Assembly: GCA_009859145.1 (NCBI GenBank)
Contig: VRVR01000021.1
Coordinates: 9,507 to 73,506 of the forward strand
Reading direction: 5' to 3'
Length of the DNA: 64,000 nucleotides
From: Andalucia godoyi
Lineage: Eukaryota; Discoba; Jakobea; Jakobida; Andaluciidae
The position numbers and the translations under genes were made by a program. Shown here piece by piece: positions 18,580 through 28,809 of this stretch. Position 1 is the stretch's first letter, and the number at the start of each line of letters is the position of its first letter. The notes under the pieces are model-generated. The model did not search any database, was not told the DNA's origin, and saw only the letters and a list, made by a program, of their open reading frames with translations.

Positions 18580-21552
18580 TTAAACACTCTCTGGTTCGTC
18601 AGGACGAACAGAAGTTGTGCAGGATAGACGACTCAGGGATAGAACTCTCATTTCATCCAACACGGAATACAAAGTTGATTTCCGCCTGCGACTGTTTCTC
18701 CTGGCAAGGACCTCCCCCGACTCAGCAACACTCGGTGACCGTAATTCTGCCACGAAATCTTTAAGAGACAACATCGGAGAGCTGATCGACAGCTTGGATC
18801 GAGATTGAAATCCGGAACGCGGTGGGAATTCCGCATCGAGCCCCTGTAAACGAATTTGAACATACGGCAAATGATACAGCGAATCGACGACCTGCAAGGA
18901 TACGAGGACAGCGGAAAACAAGCGATACGTAGACCCGTTCCAGCGTAGAGACATGGATGTACTGTCAAAGTTCGTTGCATCGTCTAAAACAATGTCGCCC
19001 TTCAGACGGAACTCGGGAACCAACACAGACAGCTTGCTCACGGATACTGCAAAAACCGTCGCGGGAAATACCTTGTCAGCAGGCACGCGCCTGGCAAGGT
19101 AACGAGCTCTGAACCACTCCGTTGCGTATGATTGAATATGCTTGACTCGACGATGCCGATCATTGATGTAGGATGCAAGCTCTGAATAGAATCTGCGGTT
19201 GGCAACTGTGCTTGTGTCATGTACGGACGCCGCTGGAATTAGCAGAAGGCGATGAGCAACGATATCTGCATACCGACGAATAGGCGAAGTAAAATGGGTG
19301 TACAGAGGTACTCCAAGCCCGTAATGCGGCCACTCAAGCTTCGCAGTAGTCCCGGAACATATGTACTGCGCTTCGGACATGCACCGAGTGGCGAGTGCCC
19401 GCAGCAACCCGTGAGGATCGGAGTGCGCCTCGAGACTGGCAGAAAGTTCTTGCCCCGAAGAAACGTCAAAATGATCAGCGTGCAGTCCAACAATCGCAAT
19501 TCTCTGGAGCTCTAGCAGATCCTCGGCATCGGGCGGATTGTGATGTCGGAGGAACGCAAGATCTGCGTTCCGTGACACAAGCTGCTGGGCAACGTAGCAG
19601 TTGGTCTGAATCATCCATTCGGCGACAACATGATGCATCAAATCCGCGTCATCCTCGAGACGGCCCTCCGCACTTTCCAATACAAATTCAGCAGTATCGA
19701 TTTTCTTAAAGCTGACTTCCTCCAAAGAATTCAATTCAAGTGCGCCGTTGTCCATTCGTGCCTGCCGGAACCGAGACGCATACACAGTGAGGTCACGAAT
19801 CGCAGCTTTCATGGCGGGGACGTGGTCCGGATTCAGATATCTGTATTTTTCCACGCTTTGTATTTGCTTTTCGGGCTGAAACTTGGTCCAAAATACGGAC
19901 AGATCTTCACTCTCAAACATCCGCTGTGCTTGCTCATACGACAGCGCGTAGCGAGACCGGATGATGGTTCTTCCGTGCCATGATTCCAGAATCCTGCCAG
20001 TGGAACCGTCGAGAACCCACAGCACACTGACAGCTAAGCGGTCCGTATTCTCCAACAAGGAGCATGCGTTCGACGATAAAATCTCGGGAAGCATGTGCAT
20101 GCGCCGATCAATCATGTAGATGGTCATCGCTCGTTGACGAGCCTCATTGTCCAGCGCAGAACCCTCGGATAAGATTGCAGAAACATCGGCGATGTGTACA
20201 CCTATTTCTACATTGCCGTTCTCCAGTCTTGTCACAGACATTGCGTCATCAATATCTGTGCAGGACACCGGATCGACGGAAAAGACAAAGTGGGACTTTC
20301 TGAGATCTCTTCTCGATTCCACAATACTCTCTGGAAACTGAAAGTCAAAAGGTTTGCCGCTTTTCGCGCCATCTTGAATGAACTTTGGAATACATGACAA
20401 CGCCACGTCGGAGAAATCCTGCAATCTCACCTCGTGCTCAACCAATACCGCTTCCGATTCGGCATTCAAGTCATTAATCGCGCCCAACACCTTGACCACA
20501 ATGCCTCGTGGAAACTTGGCGCCCGCATCCCATTCTACAATTCGAGCAACGAGCCTTTGTCCGCGTAGCGTTATGCGAGTTTGAGGTGCCACGGTAAGTT
20601 CAATCGACGGAAAGCGACGATCTAAAGGAATGCACACAGAAGAATCCGTTTGTTGCGATAACGTCACCACCAAAGGCCTCCAAGATCGCTGTACAATTCC
20701 TTTAACGTCGCCAGATTCTTTGTCCAGAAACACCACGTCGCCGCACACGGCACGATTCGGATTGCGCACTGCGTGGCCACTTACCCACGATTTTCTGCCA
20801 GATAAAGACACTTCCAGAGTCCCACGAGCAAATTGACCTTCAGCTACTCTCGTTTCGCAATACTCGGTACTGTAGTAGTCGGACGACTGCTCTTGACCGG
20901 ACTGCAGAGCAAAGGCATCCTCGCTGCTCTCGAAGACAGAATCAGCGGATTCTCGCATCAGTGACAGTCTACAAATCACATCGTCTTCAAAAAACCCATA
21001 GACGTACAAAAGGAAGTGATCAATGTCTGCAGCATCGTTCAAACCATGAACCGAAACGTCGGGCAAGTGTCGCTTGTAGAACGCGACCAGCGACACAAAC
21101 CTCTTGATTTCGTCGTCCTCTTCCACAAACGTGTCTGCGCAGAAATCATTGGGAAAGACAATTCCAAACGAGACAGATTCGGTGTCCTTGAGGTACGGAG
21201 GCAGCAGCAGGTCTCGAATCTTCTGTGCAGCACGAGATCCCGAGACCTTGCGAATTCTCGTCAGCAAGGAGCTAGGAACGACAAGCGAGAGCGAATTTCG
21301 TACAAACCCGTCCGACTGATTCAGTCTCAAGCTGTCACAAATGAGCGCAATCCCGTCAACAAAGGCACGGATCGCCTTCGGGCCAACAATCCAAACATGA
21401 CTGGACCCGAGCACTGGAAGCGCATACAAATGACGACACGATTTGCAGGAAACATGCTGACAATCAATGTCCGTTCTAAGATGTCTCTCTTTTGATACAA
21501 TTGTCACGCGACCTTTCCGATTACGAATGGCATACGATGCACTGGTGGACAT
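18580..21552 (-). CDS. DIS3L-type exosome 3'-5' exoribonuclease with degenerate PIN domain
   Basis: About 990 residues from the ATG at 21552. Order: a CR3-like motif near the N-terminus (ERHLRTDIDC then CKSC), a PIN-like region (about 40-180), cold-shock/OB domains (235-400), and a catalytic RNB domain with DPVSCTDIDDAM (Asp427, 433, 435, 436 all present), GVHIADVS and GRTIIRS, then a C-terminal S1-like region. RNB enzymes degrade RNA processively, and CR3/PIN tether the protein to the exosome core. The DLRKSHFVFSVDP and GRTIIRS blocks look more like cytoplasmic DIS3L than nuclear DIS3. The position where active PIN domains have PDTNV reads PVLGSS, and the later Asp positions are also poor, so endonuclease activity is probably absent. 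Confidence 0.85.
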   Translation of the reverse strand: MSTSASYAIRNRKGRVTIVSKERHLRTDIDCQHVSCKSCRHLYALPVLGSSHVWIVGPKAIRAFVDGIALICDSLRLNQSDGFVRNSLSLVVPSSLLTRIRKVSGSRAAQKIRDLLLPPYLKDTESVSFGIVFPNDFCADTFVEEDDEIKRFVSLVAFYKRHLPDVSVHGLNDAADIDHFLLYVYGFFEDDVICRLSLMRESADSVFESSEDAFALQSGQEQSSDYYSTEYCETRVAEGQFARGTLEVSLSGRKSWVSGHAVRNPNRAVCGDVVFLDKESGDVKGIVQRSWRPLVVTLSQQTDSSVCIPLDRRFPSIELTVAPQTRITLRGQRLVARIVEWDAGAKFPRGIVVKVLGAINDLNAESEAVLVEHEVRLQDFSDVALSCIPKFIQDGAKSGKPFDFQFPESIVESRRDLRKSHFVFSVDPVSCTDIDDAMSVTRLENGNVEIGVHIADVSAILSEGSALDNEARQRAMTIYMIDRRMHMLPEILSSNACSLLENTDRLAVSVLWVLDGSTGRILESWHGRTIIRSRYALSYEQAQRMFESEDLSVFWTKFQPEKQIQSVEKYRYLNPDHVPAMKAAIRDLTVYASRFRQARMDNGALELNSLEEVSFKKIDTAEFVLESAEGRLEDDADLMHHVVAEWMIQTNCYVAQQLVSRNADLAFLRHHNPPDAEDLLELQRIAIVGLHADHFDVSSGQELSASLEAHSDPHGLLRALATRCMSEAQYICSGTTAKLEWPHYGLGVPLYTHFTSPIRRYADIVAHRLLLIPAASVHDTSTVANRRFYSELASYINDRHRRVKHIQSYATEWFRARYLARRVPADKVFPATVFAVSVSKLSVLVPEFRLKGDIVLDDATNFDSTSMSLRWNGSTYRLFSAVLVSLQVVDSLYHLPYVQIRLQGLDAEFPPRSGFQSRSKLSISSPMLSLKDFVAELRSPSVAESGEVLARRNSRRRKSTLYSVLDEMRVLSLSRLSCTTSVRPDEPESV

Positions 21553-21939
21553 CCTGGAGATTCCAATGCGCCTGTTTTGCTCTAACAACAAATCGGAAAG
21601 CAAAAACGCAGTTCCGCAGCCTTCTTTGGACTTTCTACTGAAAGCAACATTGAGTCCAAGTCCCCTCCCAGCTTTCCCGGCAGTCCACTACAGCAGCAAG
21701 TCCGAACCAAGGGCGACTTCTTATGAAACCGTCTTTCCGCTCGCAATCGCGACACGGATGTTCTTCCGCATGCATTTTAACATGGATGTAGGGGAGGGTG
21801 GCGATGAAAAATTGCAAGGCGGAGATGATACTGAGGTTTATTCGGATTAAACGTGCAGCAGGCACAGCGGTGCGTTGAGCGATCAGCTCAAGAGGGGGAG
21901 GGGGGAAAACTGAAACGAAACGTTCTGTGAAAATGGAGC
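21553..21939. other. Intergenic gap upstream of the DIS3L-like gene
   Basis: About 390 bp between the DIS3L-like start and the stop of the next minus-strand gene. Short frames on both strands have no family resemblance. It ends in a G-rich run near 21890-21906. Confidence 0.45.
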
Positions 21940-23952
21940 CTATTCTTTCACATATTCCAAAACCAGAACGCTAGCAACCGATTCGCTCATCTTTGACGGG
22001 ATATTAGAAAGTAGCATTACTGAGGAGCTGACGAGCCCCGAACATTGTCGAACGACGGGCATGTCGACAGCTTTGGAGAGACGAGCAAGTATCTCTCGGA
22101 CCTTTTCTCGGAGTGTTCCGTTCAGGAGTCTATACAGTGATATGCTCACCAGGACGCACAACTCGGAAAACAGGCCAAGAAAGCAGTGGTTACGAGATGC
22201 CGGGCCTGTCTGCTGCACCAAAAACGAAAAGGAGTCCAGGATTTTCACAAGACGATGACACACGTCATCGGAAAGGTCGTCGAAATCAGCCAGCTTGCGG
22301 ATCAAACTGGACGCAAACAAAAGGCGTGGAACAGAGTCCGAACCTCCAAGGCTCCCTAAGAAATCAAGGATAAAGTTCAAAGAGTCCTTGAAAACTTGCT
22401 TTTCGCTTCTTTCCGCAACGTACCCGCCACAGACGCTCAAGCAGTCAAGAAGATGGTTCCCCAGCAATGGACTTTTGAAGGGCTTGGAGGCTATATCAAC
22501 GATCATGTTGAAGGACTTACTCAACTGAGTAGACGGACTCTGCATACAAAACCACTCGACAAACGACAGTGAAACTTGGAACAAATGCTCCGGAATATCA
22601 ACATCCACGGCACTCGATGGAAAAACCACGCCCGAAACAGACCAATCCACCCACGCAGACGAAGTTTCAAAAATTCCAAACGGGATCATCATTGCACCCT
22701 GCACAACTCTCGCCACAAACGTGGAGTCAAACGATCCCGCAACCAAACCCCTTTCGATAAAACGTAAAATGCTTGGGTATACAAGAAAGGGAAACGCTCT
22801 GCACACTTGGAAGATGTTCACCCACACTACCAACGAGGAAGACAGTGTTTGAAAGCAGGAATCATCCAAGCGAGTTAGAAGCGTAACGAAAGAATGGGCA
22901 AAAATGTAATGTCGATTTAGAGGACAAGGCCAAAGACACCAATCGCTCGAATCGGAGCTCAAAATCAGCGAGCGAAACTCTTCTCCGGCAGCAGCCGCGA
23001 ACTCATTGCACGCCATGGAAATCAGCGGCCACGTCTCGAGGGATTCGCAGGACTTAAGCCTGCTTCTGAAAGCGACAATAAAAGAGGTGATTTCTTCAAT
23101 TGAATCTCCTTCTCGGAGTTTCTGGGATACGCAGGCTGACAGAAATTTGATACTGTCGAGAGCGATGGATTCGAGAACAATGGGCGTGAATGTGAACTTG
23201 GAAGCTTCTTTCTCGAAGCACGTCGCAACCTGACTCAGCGTCCGCAAGCTTTGTTCAATCACTGCAGTTTTCACGGCATCATCTTGATTCTCAAAGTAGC
23301 GTCTGCAGATAAAAAATGAGCGGTTCGTTCTATCTACCTTGTCCGCCACCGCAGCCGATAGCACATCCGCCGGAGTGTGCAAAATCGTCAAGTAGTCGCT
23401 GCTAGACGACACGCACTTTCTTCCAACGACGTCAAACCAGTCTATTGTCTTGGCGGTCGACGACAGGCCAGACAGAAATCCTTTTGATGACTGCGACTTT
23501 GCTGCAAACTCGTTTACATCGCGCATTGTTAGCAAAATATCCGAGATGCCGAACTTCCGTGGCGTATTCCCTTTGCCGAGTGGAATATCTGAAGAGTTCT
23601 GATTGGATGCGATCGTCAGTCCGCGATAGAGCAATCCGCAGAGCAATCCTGCACGCGATGCATCATTGAGCCACTCAGCGCAGCAGCTGATCAACAGCGA
23701 TCTCCACGTTGGATGATACACTTCTGTTCGCAGCGACACATCCCCATCAAACACTCCGGGTGAAATTCTGTGAATGGCAAGAAGATCCTTCAACGCGCCC
23801 AGAAAATCACGACTTGCCGATTTCGATCTGGGCTGCTCCGCAACGACCCGCGACGACGCCTCGACGCTCTTCACCAACTCCGACGACGGAATAAACTCCA
23901 GGGACTCCCACGGCTTCTGCAACTGATAAGAAAGTACCTTGCCTTGTGACAT
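21940..23952 (-). CDS. Predicted alpha-helical protein of unknown function
   Basis: About 670 residues from the ATG at 23952 (MSQGKVLSY). I do not recognise the family. The sequence is almost wholly alternating amphipathic helices with Leu, Phe and Val at regular spacing and few low-complexity stretches, which suggests a HEAT- or ARM-like solenoid such as those of trafficking adaptors, importins or scaffold subunits. There are no transmembrane segments or catalytic motifs. Codon use matches its neighbours and the frame is uninterrupted over 2 kb, so it is a real gene. Confidence 0.7.
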   Translation of the reverse strand: MSQGKVLSYQLQKPWESLEFIPSSELVKSVEASSRVVAEQPRSKSASRDFLGALKDLLAIHRISPGVFDGDVSLRTEVYHPTWRSLLISCCAEWLNDASRAGLLCGLLYRGLTIASNQNSSDIPLGKGNTPRKFGISDILLTMRDVNEFAAKSQSSKGFLSGLSSTAKTIDWFDVVGRKCVSSSSDYLTILHTPADVLSAAVADKVDRTNRSFFICRRYFENQDDAVKTAVIEQSLRTLSQVATCFEKEASKFTFTPIVLESIALDSIKFLSACVSQKLREGDSIEEITSFIVAFRSRLKSCESLETWPLISMACNEFAAAAGEEFRSLILSSDSSDWCLWPCPLNRHYIFAHSFVTLLTRLDDSCFQTLSSSLVVWVNIFQVCRAFPFLVYPSILRFIERGLVAGSFDSTFVARVVQGAMMIPFGIFETSSAWVDWSVSGVVFPSSAVDVDIPEHLFQVSLSFVEWFCMQSPSTQLSKSFNMIVDIASKPFKSPLLGNHLLDCLSVCGGYVAERSEKQVFKDSLNFILDFLGSLGGSDSVPRLLFASSLIRKLADFDDLSDDVCHRLVKILDSFSFLVQQTGPASRNHCFLGLFSELCVLVSISLYRLLNGTLREKVREILARLSKAVDMPVVRQCSGLVSSSVMLLSNIPSKMSESVASVLVLEYVKE

Positions 23953-24543
23953 GCTTGCTCGACAACTGGCTTTGTGTGCAGTCCTATCATTCACAGGCTG
24001 GCAGTGGAAAAAAAGAAGCCAAAAAAGAAAGGGAAAAGGCAATGTTAAATTTAAAATGTAAATATTTATTAAAAAAACAGTCTACATGAACGGAGGGGCA
24101 GAACCTGCATGTGTCCAATGCTTTGGGCCGGAGGAGATGAGGACACACCGCTGCCACTAATTGCGATATGATGAAGCAATCTAAAGCGCACGTAAAAACA
24201 AAAAAACACTGCCACACGCCATGCGCATGCGTTTGCTATCTAAGCACCTCCGTCACACGATGCCCGATTCGTTTCGCCCCATTTTGATCATGAAATCCCT
24301 ATAAACACGCCGCCGCGTTGCATTATGCATGTTGTTGGGTTGCAGCATTGATTATGGGTGATCAGCGATGATTATACGTGGTTAGTGCACAATGTAGGCG
24401 TCACACGACTCATGAATCGGCTCTGCGGGGAGCTGAGGAAACCTGGAAGAGGACGAATATTTTTTTTATTGAACATGACGCAAACAAACTCCAAACGCGG
24501 GACGTATAATAGAATAAACAAAAACGAAGACAAGTACAAGAAC
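23953..24543. other. Intergenic gap with repeat R2a
   Basis: About 590 bp. Repeat R2a covers 24148-24401. The rest is AT-rich on the left; the right (24400-24540) probably holds the 3' UTR of the PG-rich repeat gene. Confidence 0.5.
24148..24401 (+). repeat. Dispersed repeat R2, copy a
   Basis: About 254 bp nearly identical (about 98 percent by eye; three short differences noticed) to the reverse complement of 51188-51441. Similarity begins at CCGCTGCC and ends at GTAGGCGT and stops sharply on both sides. No long open frame and no clear terminal inverted repeat. It contains a T-G-G-T-T-A-G-T-G stretch resembling a Pol III A box, but no matching B box was found. Confidence 0.85.
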
Positions 24544-26118
24544 TCAAATACCGGTTCCGAAAACACCAGCTCCAGGACGAGTTGGCCTAATTGACGAGGG
24601 AACTTGATATGCGCCAGGGCCGGGAGTGTCGGACGATGGGATGATACCGCCTTCTTTGGGCTTGCCAGTAATACTGAATGCAGGGGTTCCATGCTTCTTG
24701 TACTCTCCAGAATACGCACCAGGCCCCGGAGTGTCCTTGGAGCCCACGTTCATGGGATCGCCAAACTTCATCCTCCCCGAAATACTGAAGGCAGGGGAAG
24801 ATGAGCGAGGACGAGCATCGTATGCACCAGGACCTGGAGAGTCTGACTTGTCCCCAAGTGCACCCCCCGTCTTTGGCTTTCCAGAAATCGAATACGACGG
24901 AGGCGAGTTCTTCCGGAATGCAGCAGCGTCGTAGGCACCAGGTCCAGGAGTGTCCTTCGATCCAACATTCAGCGGCGATCCGAAATTCGTGCGCCCAGAA
25001 ATAGAAGCAGCAATATTGGATCTCGGCCGATCCGCATTGTACGAACCCGGACCCGGCGTGTCATTTCCTCCAAAAATCCCTCCCTTGTCCGTCCGACCTG
25101 CAATCGAGTACGCAGGAGGAGACTTCCGGGAATCCTTCGGCTGGTAGGCGCCAGGCCCCGGGGAGTTTTCAGATGCAGTCCCCAACGGATCTCCAAACTT
25201 GTTTCTTCCAGAAATCGAATACGCCGGAGATGAGCCAGGGCGTCCAGGCGAGTACGCACCCGGGCCCGGAACATCCTTCACAGTCGATAGCGCCCCACCA
25301 GATTTCGGTTTCCCGGTGATGGTGAACGCTTTTCCAGTCTCCTTTCGTTGCGGAGAATAAGCCAGAGGACCTGGCGAATCACCAAGCGCCGTCAAAGGAT
25401 CACCGAACTTCATCCTCCCCGAAATACTGAATGAAGGAGATGCAGATCTGGGCTGAGCATTGTATGAACCAGGACCCGGAACATCCTTAGCAGGAGAGTC
25501 CAATGCTGATCCTTTGGGCTTTCCAGAAATCGAATACGACGGAGGCGAGTTCTTCCGGAATGCAGCAGCGTCGTAGGCACCAGGTCCAGGAGTGTCCTTC
25601 GATCCAACATTCAGCGGCGATCCGAAATTCGTGCGCCCAGAAATAGAAGCAGCAATATTGGATCTCGGCCGATCCGCATTGTACGAACCCGGACCCGGCG
25701 TGTCATTTCCTCCAAAAATCCCTCCCTTGTCCGTCCGACCTGCAATCGAGTACGCAGGAGGAGACTTCCGGGAATCCTTCGGCTGGTAGGCGCCAGGCCC
25801 CGGGGAGTTTTCAGATGCAGTCCCCAACGGATCTCCAAACTTGTTTCTTCCAGAAATCGAATACGCCGGAGATGAGCCAGGGCGTCCAGGCGAGTACGCA
25901 CCCGGGCCCGGAACATCCTTCACAGTCGATAGCGCCCCACCAGATTTCGGTTTTCCAAGAATGGTGTATGATTTCGAGACATTTGTTTTCTGTGGTGAGT
26001 ATGCCAACGGTCCTGGAGAGTCCCCAAGCGCTGTCAACGGATCACCGAATTTGTTCCGTCCAGAAATAGAAGATGCCGGCGAATCCTTTCCCAATCCACG
26101 AGAGTAATTGTAGGAGCC
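24544..26118 (-). CDS. Sperm-tail PG-rich (STPGR) repeat protein, exon 2
   Basis: Second exon, 524 codons plus stop. It continues exon 1 (26285-26701) across a 166-bp GT-AG intron; together they give about 663 residues. The junction restores the motif PGP/GSYNYS. The whole exon is tandem repeats of about 30-35 residues, alternating a T/D-x-PGPGAY-type turn with a SISGR-x-KFG-type segment, as in SHIPPO/ODF3-family proteins, which decorate ciliary or flagellar microtubules. A 642-bp period duplication is visible: 24875-25311 and 25517-25953 are identical as far as I can read. No other domain is present. Confidence 0.85.
   Translation of the reverse strand, partial: GSYNYSRGLGKDSPASSISGRNKFGDPLTALGDSPGPLAYSPQKTNVSKSYTILGKPKSGGALSTVKDVPGPGAYSPGRPGSSPAYSISGRNKFGDPLGTASENSPGPGAYQPKDSRKSPPAYSIAGRTDKGGIFGGNDTPGPGSYNADRPRSNIAASISGRTNFGSPLNVGSKDTPGPGAYDAAAFRKNSPPSYSISGKPKGSALDSPAKDVPGPGSYNAQPRSASPSFSISGRMKFGDPLTALGDSPGPLAYSPQRKETGKAFTITGKPKSGGALSTVKDVPGPGAYSPGRPGSSPAYSISGRNKFGDPLGTASENSPGPGAYQPKDSRKSPPAYSIAGRTDKGGIFGGNDTPGPGSYNADRPRSNIAASISGRTNFGSPLNVGSKDTPGPGAYDAAAFRKNSPPSYSISGKPKTGGALGDKSDSPGPGAYDARPRSSSPAFSISGRMKFGDPMNVGSKDTPGPGAYSGEYKKHGTPAFSITGKPKEGGIIPSSDTPGPGAYQVPSSIRPTRPGAGVFGTGI
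24875..25953 (-). repeat. Recent 642-bp tandem duplication in the STPGR gene
   Basis: About 437 bp at 24875-25311 recur at 25517-25953 with no difference that I can see. The sequence between and beyond the copies is diverged STPGR repeats. Synonymous sites are also identical, so the copies were recently duplicated or homogenised by gene conversion. Confidence 0.85.
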
Positions 26119-26284
26119 CTGAAAAAAACAGAAAAAAGAAGAAAACAGACGCAAGTTTGAAGAACATGTGAGTATAGACTATATAAAACGCTAAAATGCT
26201 GGAATGCTGCCAGAATGAACAATAATAACAACAACACCAGTAAAAATGAATAAAACAACAAGGAGGGATATTGGTAGAACATAC
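26119..26284 (-). other. Spliceosomal intron of the STPGR gene
   Basis: 166 bp, beginning GTATGT and ending TTTTTTTCAG on the minus strand, richer in A+T than the exons. Removal is needed to keep the repeat frame. Confidence 0.8.
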
Positions 26285-26701
26285 GGGTCCAGGAACATCC
26301 TTTGACGGTGAATCAAGAGCAGAACCCTTTGACTTTCCAGAAATCGTGTATGACGGTGGCGACGCCTTTCGGAACTGAGACACATCGTAAGATCCTGGTC
26401 CAGGAACCGATGCACTCCCGGTATCCAAAGGAGACCCAAACTTGTTTCTCCCGGACATCGAAAACGACGGTGATTTTGAACGGTTATCCGGATTATACGC
26501 ACCTGGACCAGGGTTCTCCTTTGACGCAGTTTCCAACGAGGATTTCCCGCGCGATCCAAAAGAGTACTTTGGAGCAGCCGTCTTTGTCCGCGAGAAATCT
26601 GGCGAATACGACGGTCCCGGAGACTCCACCTTGCCTTCCATCGGTAACGGTCTTCCCACATGTTTGCGTTCCTTGACAGGAGATACCGGAGATGCAGTCA
26701 T
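26285..26701 (-). CDS. Sperm-tail PG-rich (STPGR) repeat protein, exon 1
   Basis: First exon, 139 codons from the ATG at 26701 (MTASPVSPV). It has four PG-rich repeat units (SPGPSY, NPGPGAY, VPGPGSY, VPGP at the end). The donor is CCC followed by GTATGT, and the acceptor after the intron is a T-run ending in CAG. Splicing is in phase 0 and joins DVPGP to GSYNYS. Without splicing the frame ends soon after entering the intron. Confidence 0.8.
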
Positions 26702-27352
26702 CTACAAATCAATCAACGAAAACCAAACCAATCAGCCAACCAACCCGCACACAAGCAAACAAATAACGGACACAAGTTCAAAACTAAACAAGAAACACAA
26801 AAAAAGAAGAAGAAGAATAACAAGAATAGCACAAAGAATTGTAAAAGAAATGTATGAATAAAAAATACATATACATACTTTAAAATAATAAAATTTAAAA
26901 GAAAGACGAAAGGATGCGCTACTTTGGAGATCGGCAGATCGCGTCAGAGTGAGCAGGCACGGTTGTTCTCTCTCTCTCTCTCTCTCCCTCTCTCTCTTTC
27001 TCTCAGCACAGAAAAAAGATGGGTATGAAAACGGGAGAGTTCCCCGACTTTCCCAGAGCTGCGGTTGGAATGCTTTTGGCATCAAGCACCAACTCAATTG
27101 GGAGTTTGACAAGGACGCAGTTGACAGTACGACAGGCAACGCGCCACATGAAATCACAACAGATTACTCGCACTCGGTGCGGGATCACGCCGAACGACTC
27201 GAAAGCCCGAAACCAGTCACAAGGATAATACAACGACGAAAAGAATAGCAGCATTATGAACATCAAGAAGAAAAAAAGAAGTATTTATTATCTAAAGGTT
27301 TTATAAAATAAATAATAGCAAAAGACAAAAAGAAAAAAAGGTAAAAATATTA
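26702..27352. other. Intergenic gap with TC microsatellite
   Basis: About 650 bp between the STPGR start and the gamma-glutamyl hydrolase stop. It holds AT-rich sequence at 26860-26900 and a TC run at about 26968-27003. Short frames around 27019-27248 are not family-like. Confidence 0.5.
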
Positions 27353-28312
27353 TTATTGGGGGAAAAAGTAAATTTGCTCATCGTCGTCAATGGGTGGCTT
27401 TCCAGTAAAGGTCGCTCGATAATTGTAAATGAGTGCATCTTGTTCGGCTTCAAAGCTTGGGAATGTGTGAGAGGATTTTCTTGCTTCTGAGACCAGGTAC
27501 TGGGCAATGGCTTGCATAATCCTGACGTCTTTTGCGGAATGGTCGATCTGTTCATCAGATGCCCATTCGTAGACAGATCTTTCCGGATGCCACTGCAGGC
27601 CCGTGAAAGGATACTGGTACGACTCCCAGCCCGAGACAAATGTCCTCCCCAATCGATCCGTCGACGTTGATATCCACTGGAAGAAAAACTTCAGCGGATA
27701 CTTTTCATTCATGTACGCGTCCTGAAACGAGATTCCGTAATGATGGTAGTTGTCAGTGGCATTCGCGGACGCCAAATAGGCAAGCTCGCCCGATGTCAGC
27801 AATGAGAAAAGACGAGCGTTGTATGATGGATTGAGCTGCAGGGACAGCGAGATGTTTTCTGCATCGAAGGACGACAGGATCGACACATCTCCGCCGCTCA
27901 GAATGACACCTTCGAGTTCAAATCCGAGGCACGTTCCATGAATTGGAAAGTAGTCGCCATTATCATTTGCATCCTTTGCCCAGTTCCACAACTTTGTCGT
28001 TGTCTGGGCATACAAGGTGTGGTTGATGATATCGGCGCCGCCGGGAAACACCAGCCCATTGATGGCCTTGAACAGATACTGGAGCTCCGAATCCGAAGCA
28101 TCAAATGGAACTGGAACGACGCGGGCGCCCGCTGCCTCCAGCCACTTCACGTAGTCCGCATTCACAAAGGACGACCCGTAAGGTGTCCATGAATCCGGGC
28201 TGGGCTCCGTCATGATCCCAAAGATCGGGCGAGGATTGTTCACGGCTTGAGACAGCGACACCGGAATCACCAGAAACATGCACAGTACGTGCACGAGAAC
28301 CAAAATGCCCAT
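27353..28312 (-). CDS. Gamma-glutamyl hydrolase (folylpolyglutamate hydrolase), secretory
   Basis: 319 residues. Removes gamma-linked glutamates from folylpolyglutamates in lysosome, vacuole or outside the cell. Residues 1-23 are a signal peptide. The glutamine-amidotransferase-like fold follows: IFGIMTEPSPD, INGLVFPGGADI, the nucleophile Cys in PIHGTCLGFE, and His and Glu in GLQWHPER. Length and motif order match eukaryotic GGH. A pyrimidine-rich leader with a TC repeat (28336-28365) precedes the start. Divergent from the LRR-BTB gene. Confidence 0.92.
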   Translation of the reverse strand: MGILVLVHVLCMFLVIPVSLSQAVNNPRPIFGIMTEPSPDSWTPYGSSFVNADYVKWLEAAGARVVPVPFDASDSELQYLFKAINGLVFPGGADIINHTLYAQTTTKLWNWAKDANDNGDYFPIHGTCLGFELEGVILSGGDVSILSSFDAENISLSLQLNPSYNARLFSLLTSGELAYLASANATDNYHHYGISFQDAYMNEKYPLKFFFQWISTSTDRLGRTFVSGWESYQYPFTGLQWHPERSVYEWASDEQIDHSAKDVRIMQAIAQYLVSEARKSSHTFPSFEAEQDALIYNYRATFTGKPPIDDDEQIYFFPQ

Positions 28313-28329
28313 GGTTGCCTTTTTTTTTC

Positions 28330-28366
<37 letters not shown>

Positions 28367-28809
28367 ACTCCCTCTGTGGAAACGAGGTTGATCCTCCTAC
28401 CGCCTGGCAATCAGTAAACACTACACAGAACTGACGAGTCGAGGAAAAAATTCGTTGTTGCTGCTCGGGTCTCGCCAATCTCCGGAGCTTTTTAATCCTT
28501 CAATTTGTGCTGGGTGCATGACACATCACGCAGCCTAGTGCATTCATCAAATGCGCAAGTGTGCTGCGATTACAGTAAGCGTGGTGGACCTGCGGGCTTT
28601 GGGAATCGGAATAGAGGGCGTGCTTTTCTCTGTGTGTGTGTGTGTGTGTGTGTGTGCGTTCGTTTCCCTCTTCTTTTCTTGTTCTTTTTCTTTTTGGGGG
28701 GTCGTGGCCGTTGGCGTGTTCGTCGTCACATACAAAGATCCGACTCTGCTTGAAGAATGGTCGACGAGGTCACTCTCAAGCCTAGGACGATTATTATTTT
28801 TTTTTGCAG
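28313..28809. other. Divergent promoter gap with TC and TG microsatellites
   Basis: About 500 bp between the GGH and LRR-BTB starts. TC run at about 28336-28365 and TG run at about 28629-28657. A T-run ending in GCAG directly before the LRR-BTB ATG looks like a 3' splice site, so a short upstream exon is possible. Confidence 0.5.

Noticed and set aside
24375..24400. R2 as a Pol III gene (A-box-like TGGTTAGTG)
   Set aside because: No B box and no T-run terminator at a suitable distance; kept as an unclassified repeat.
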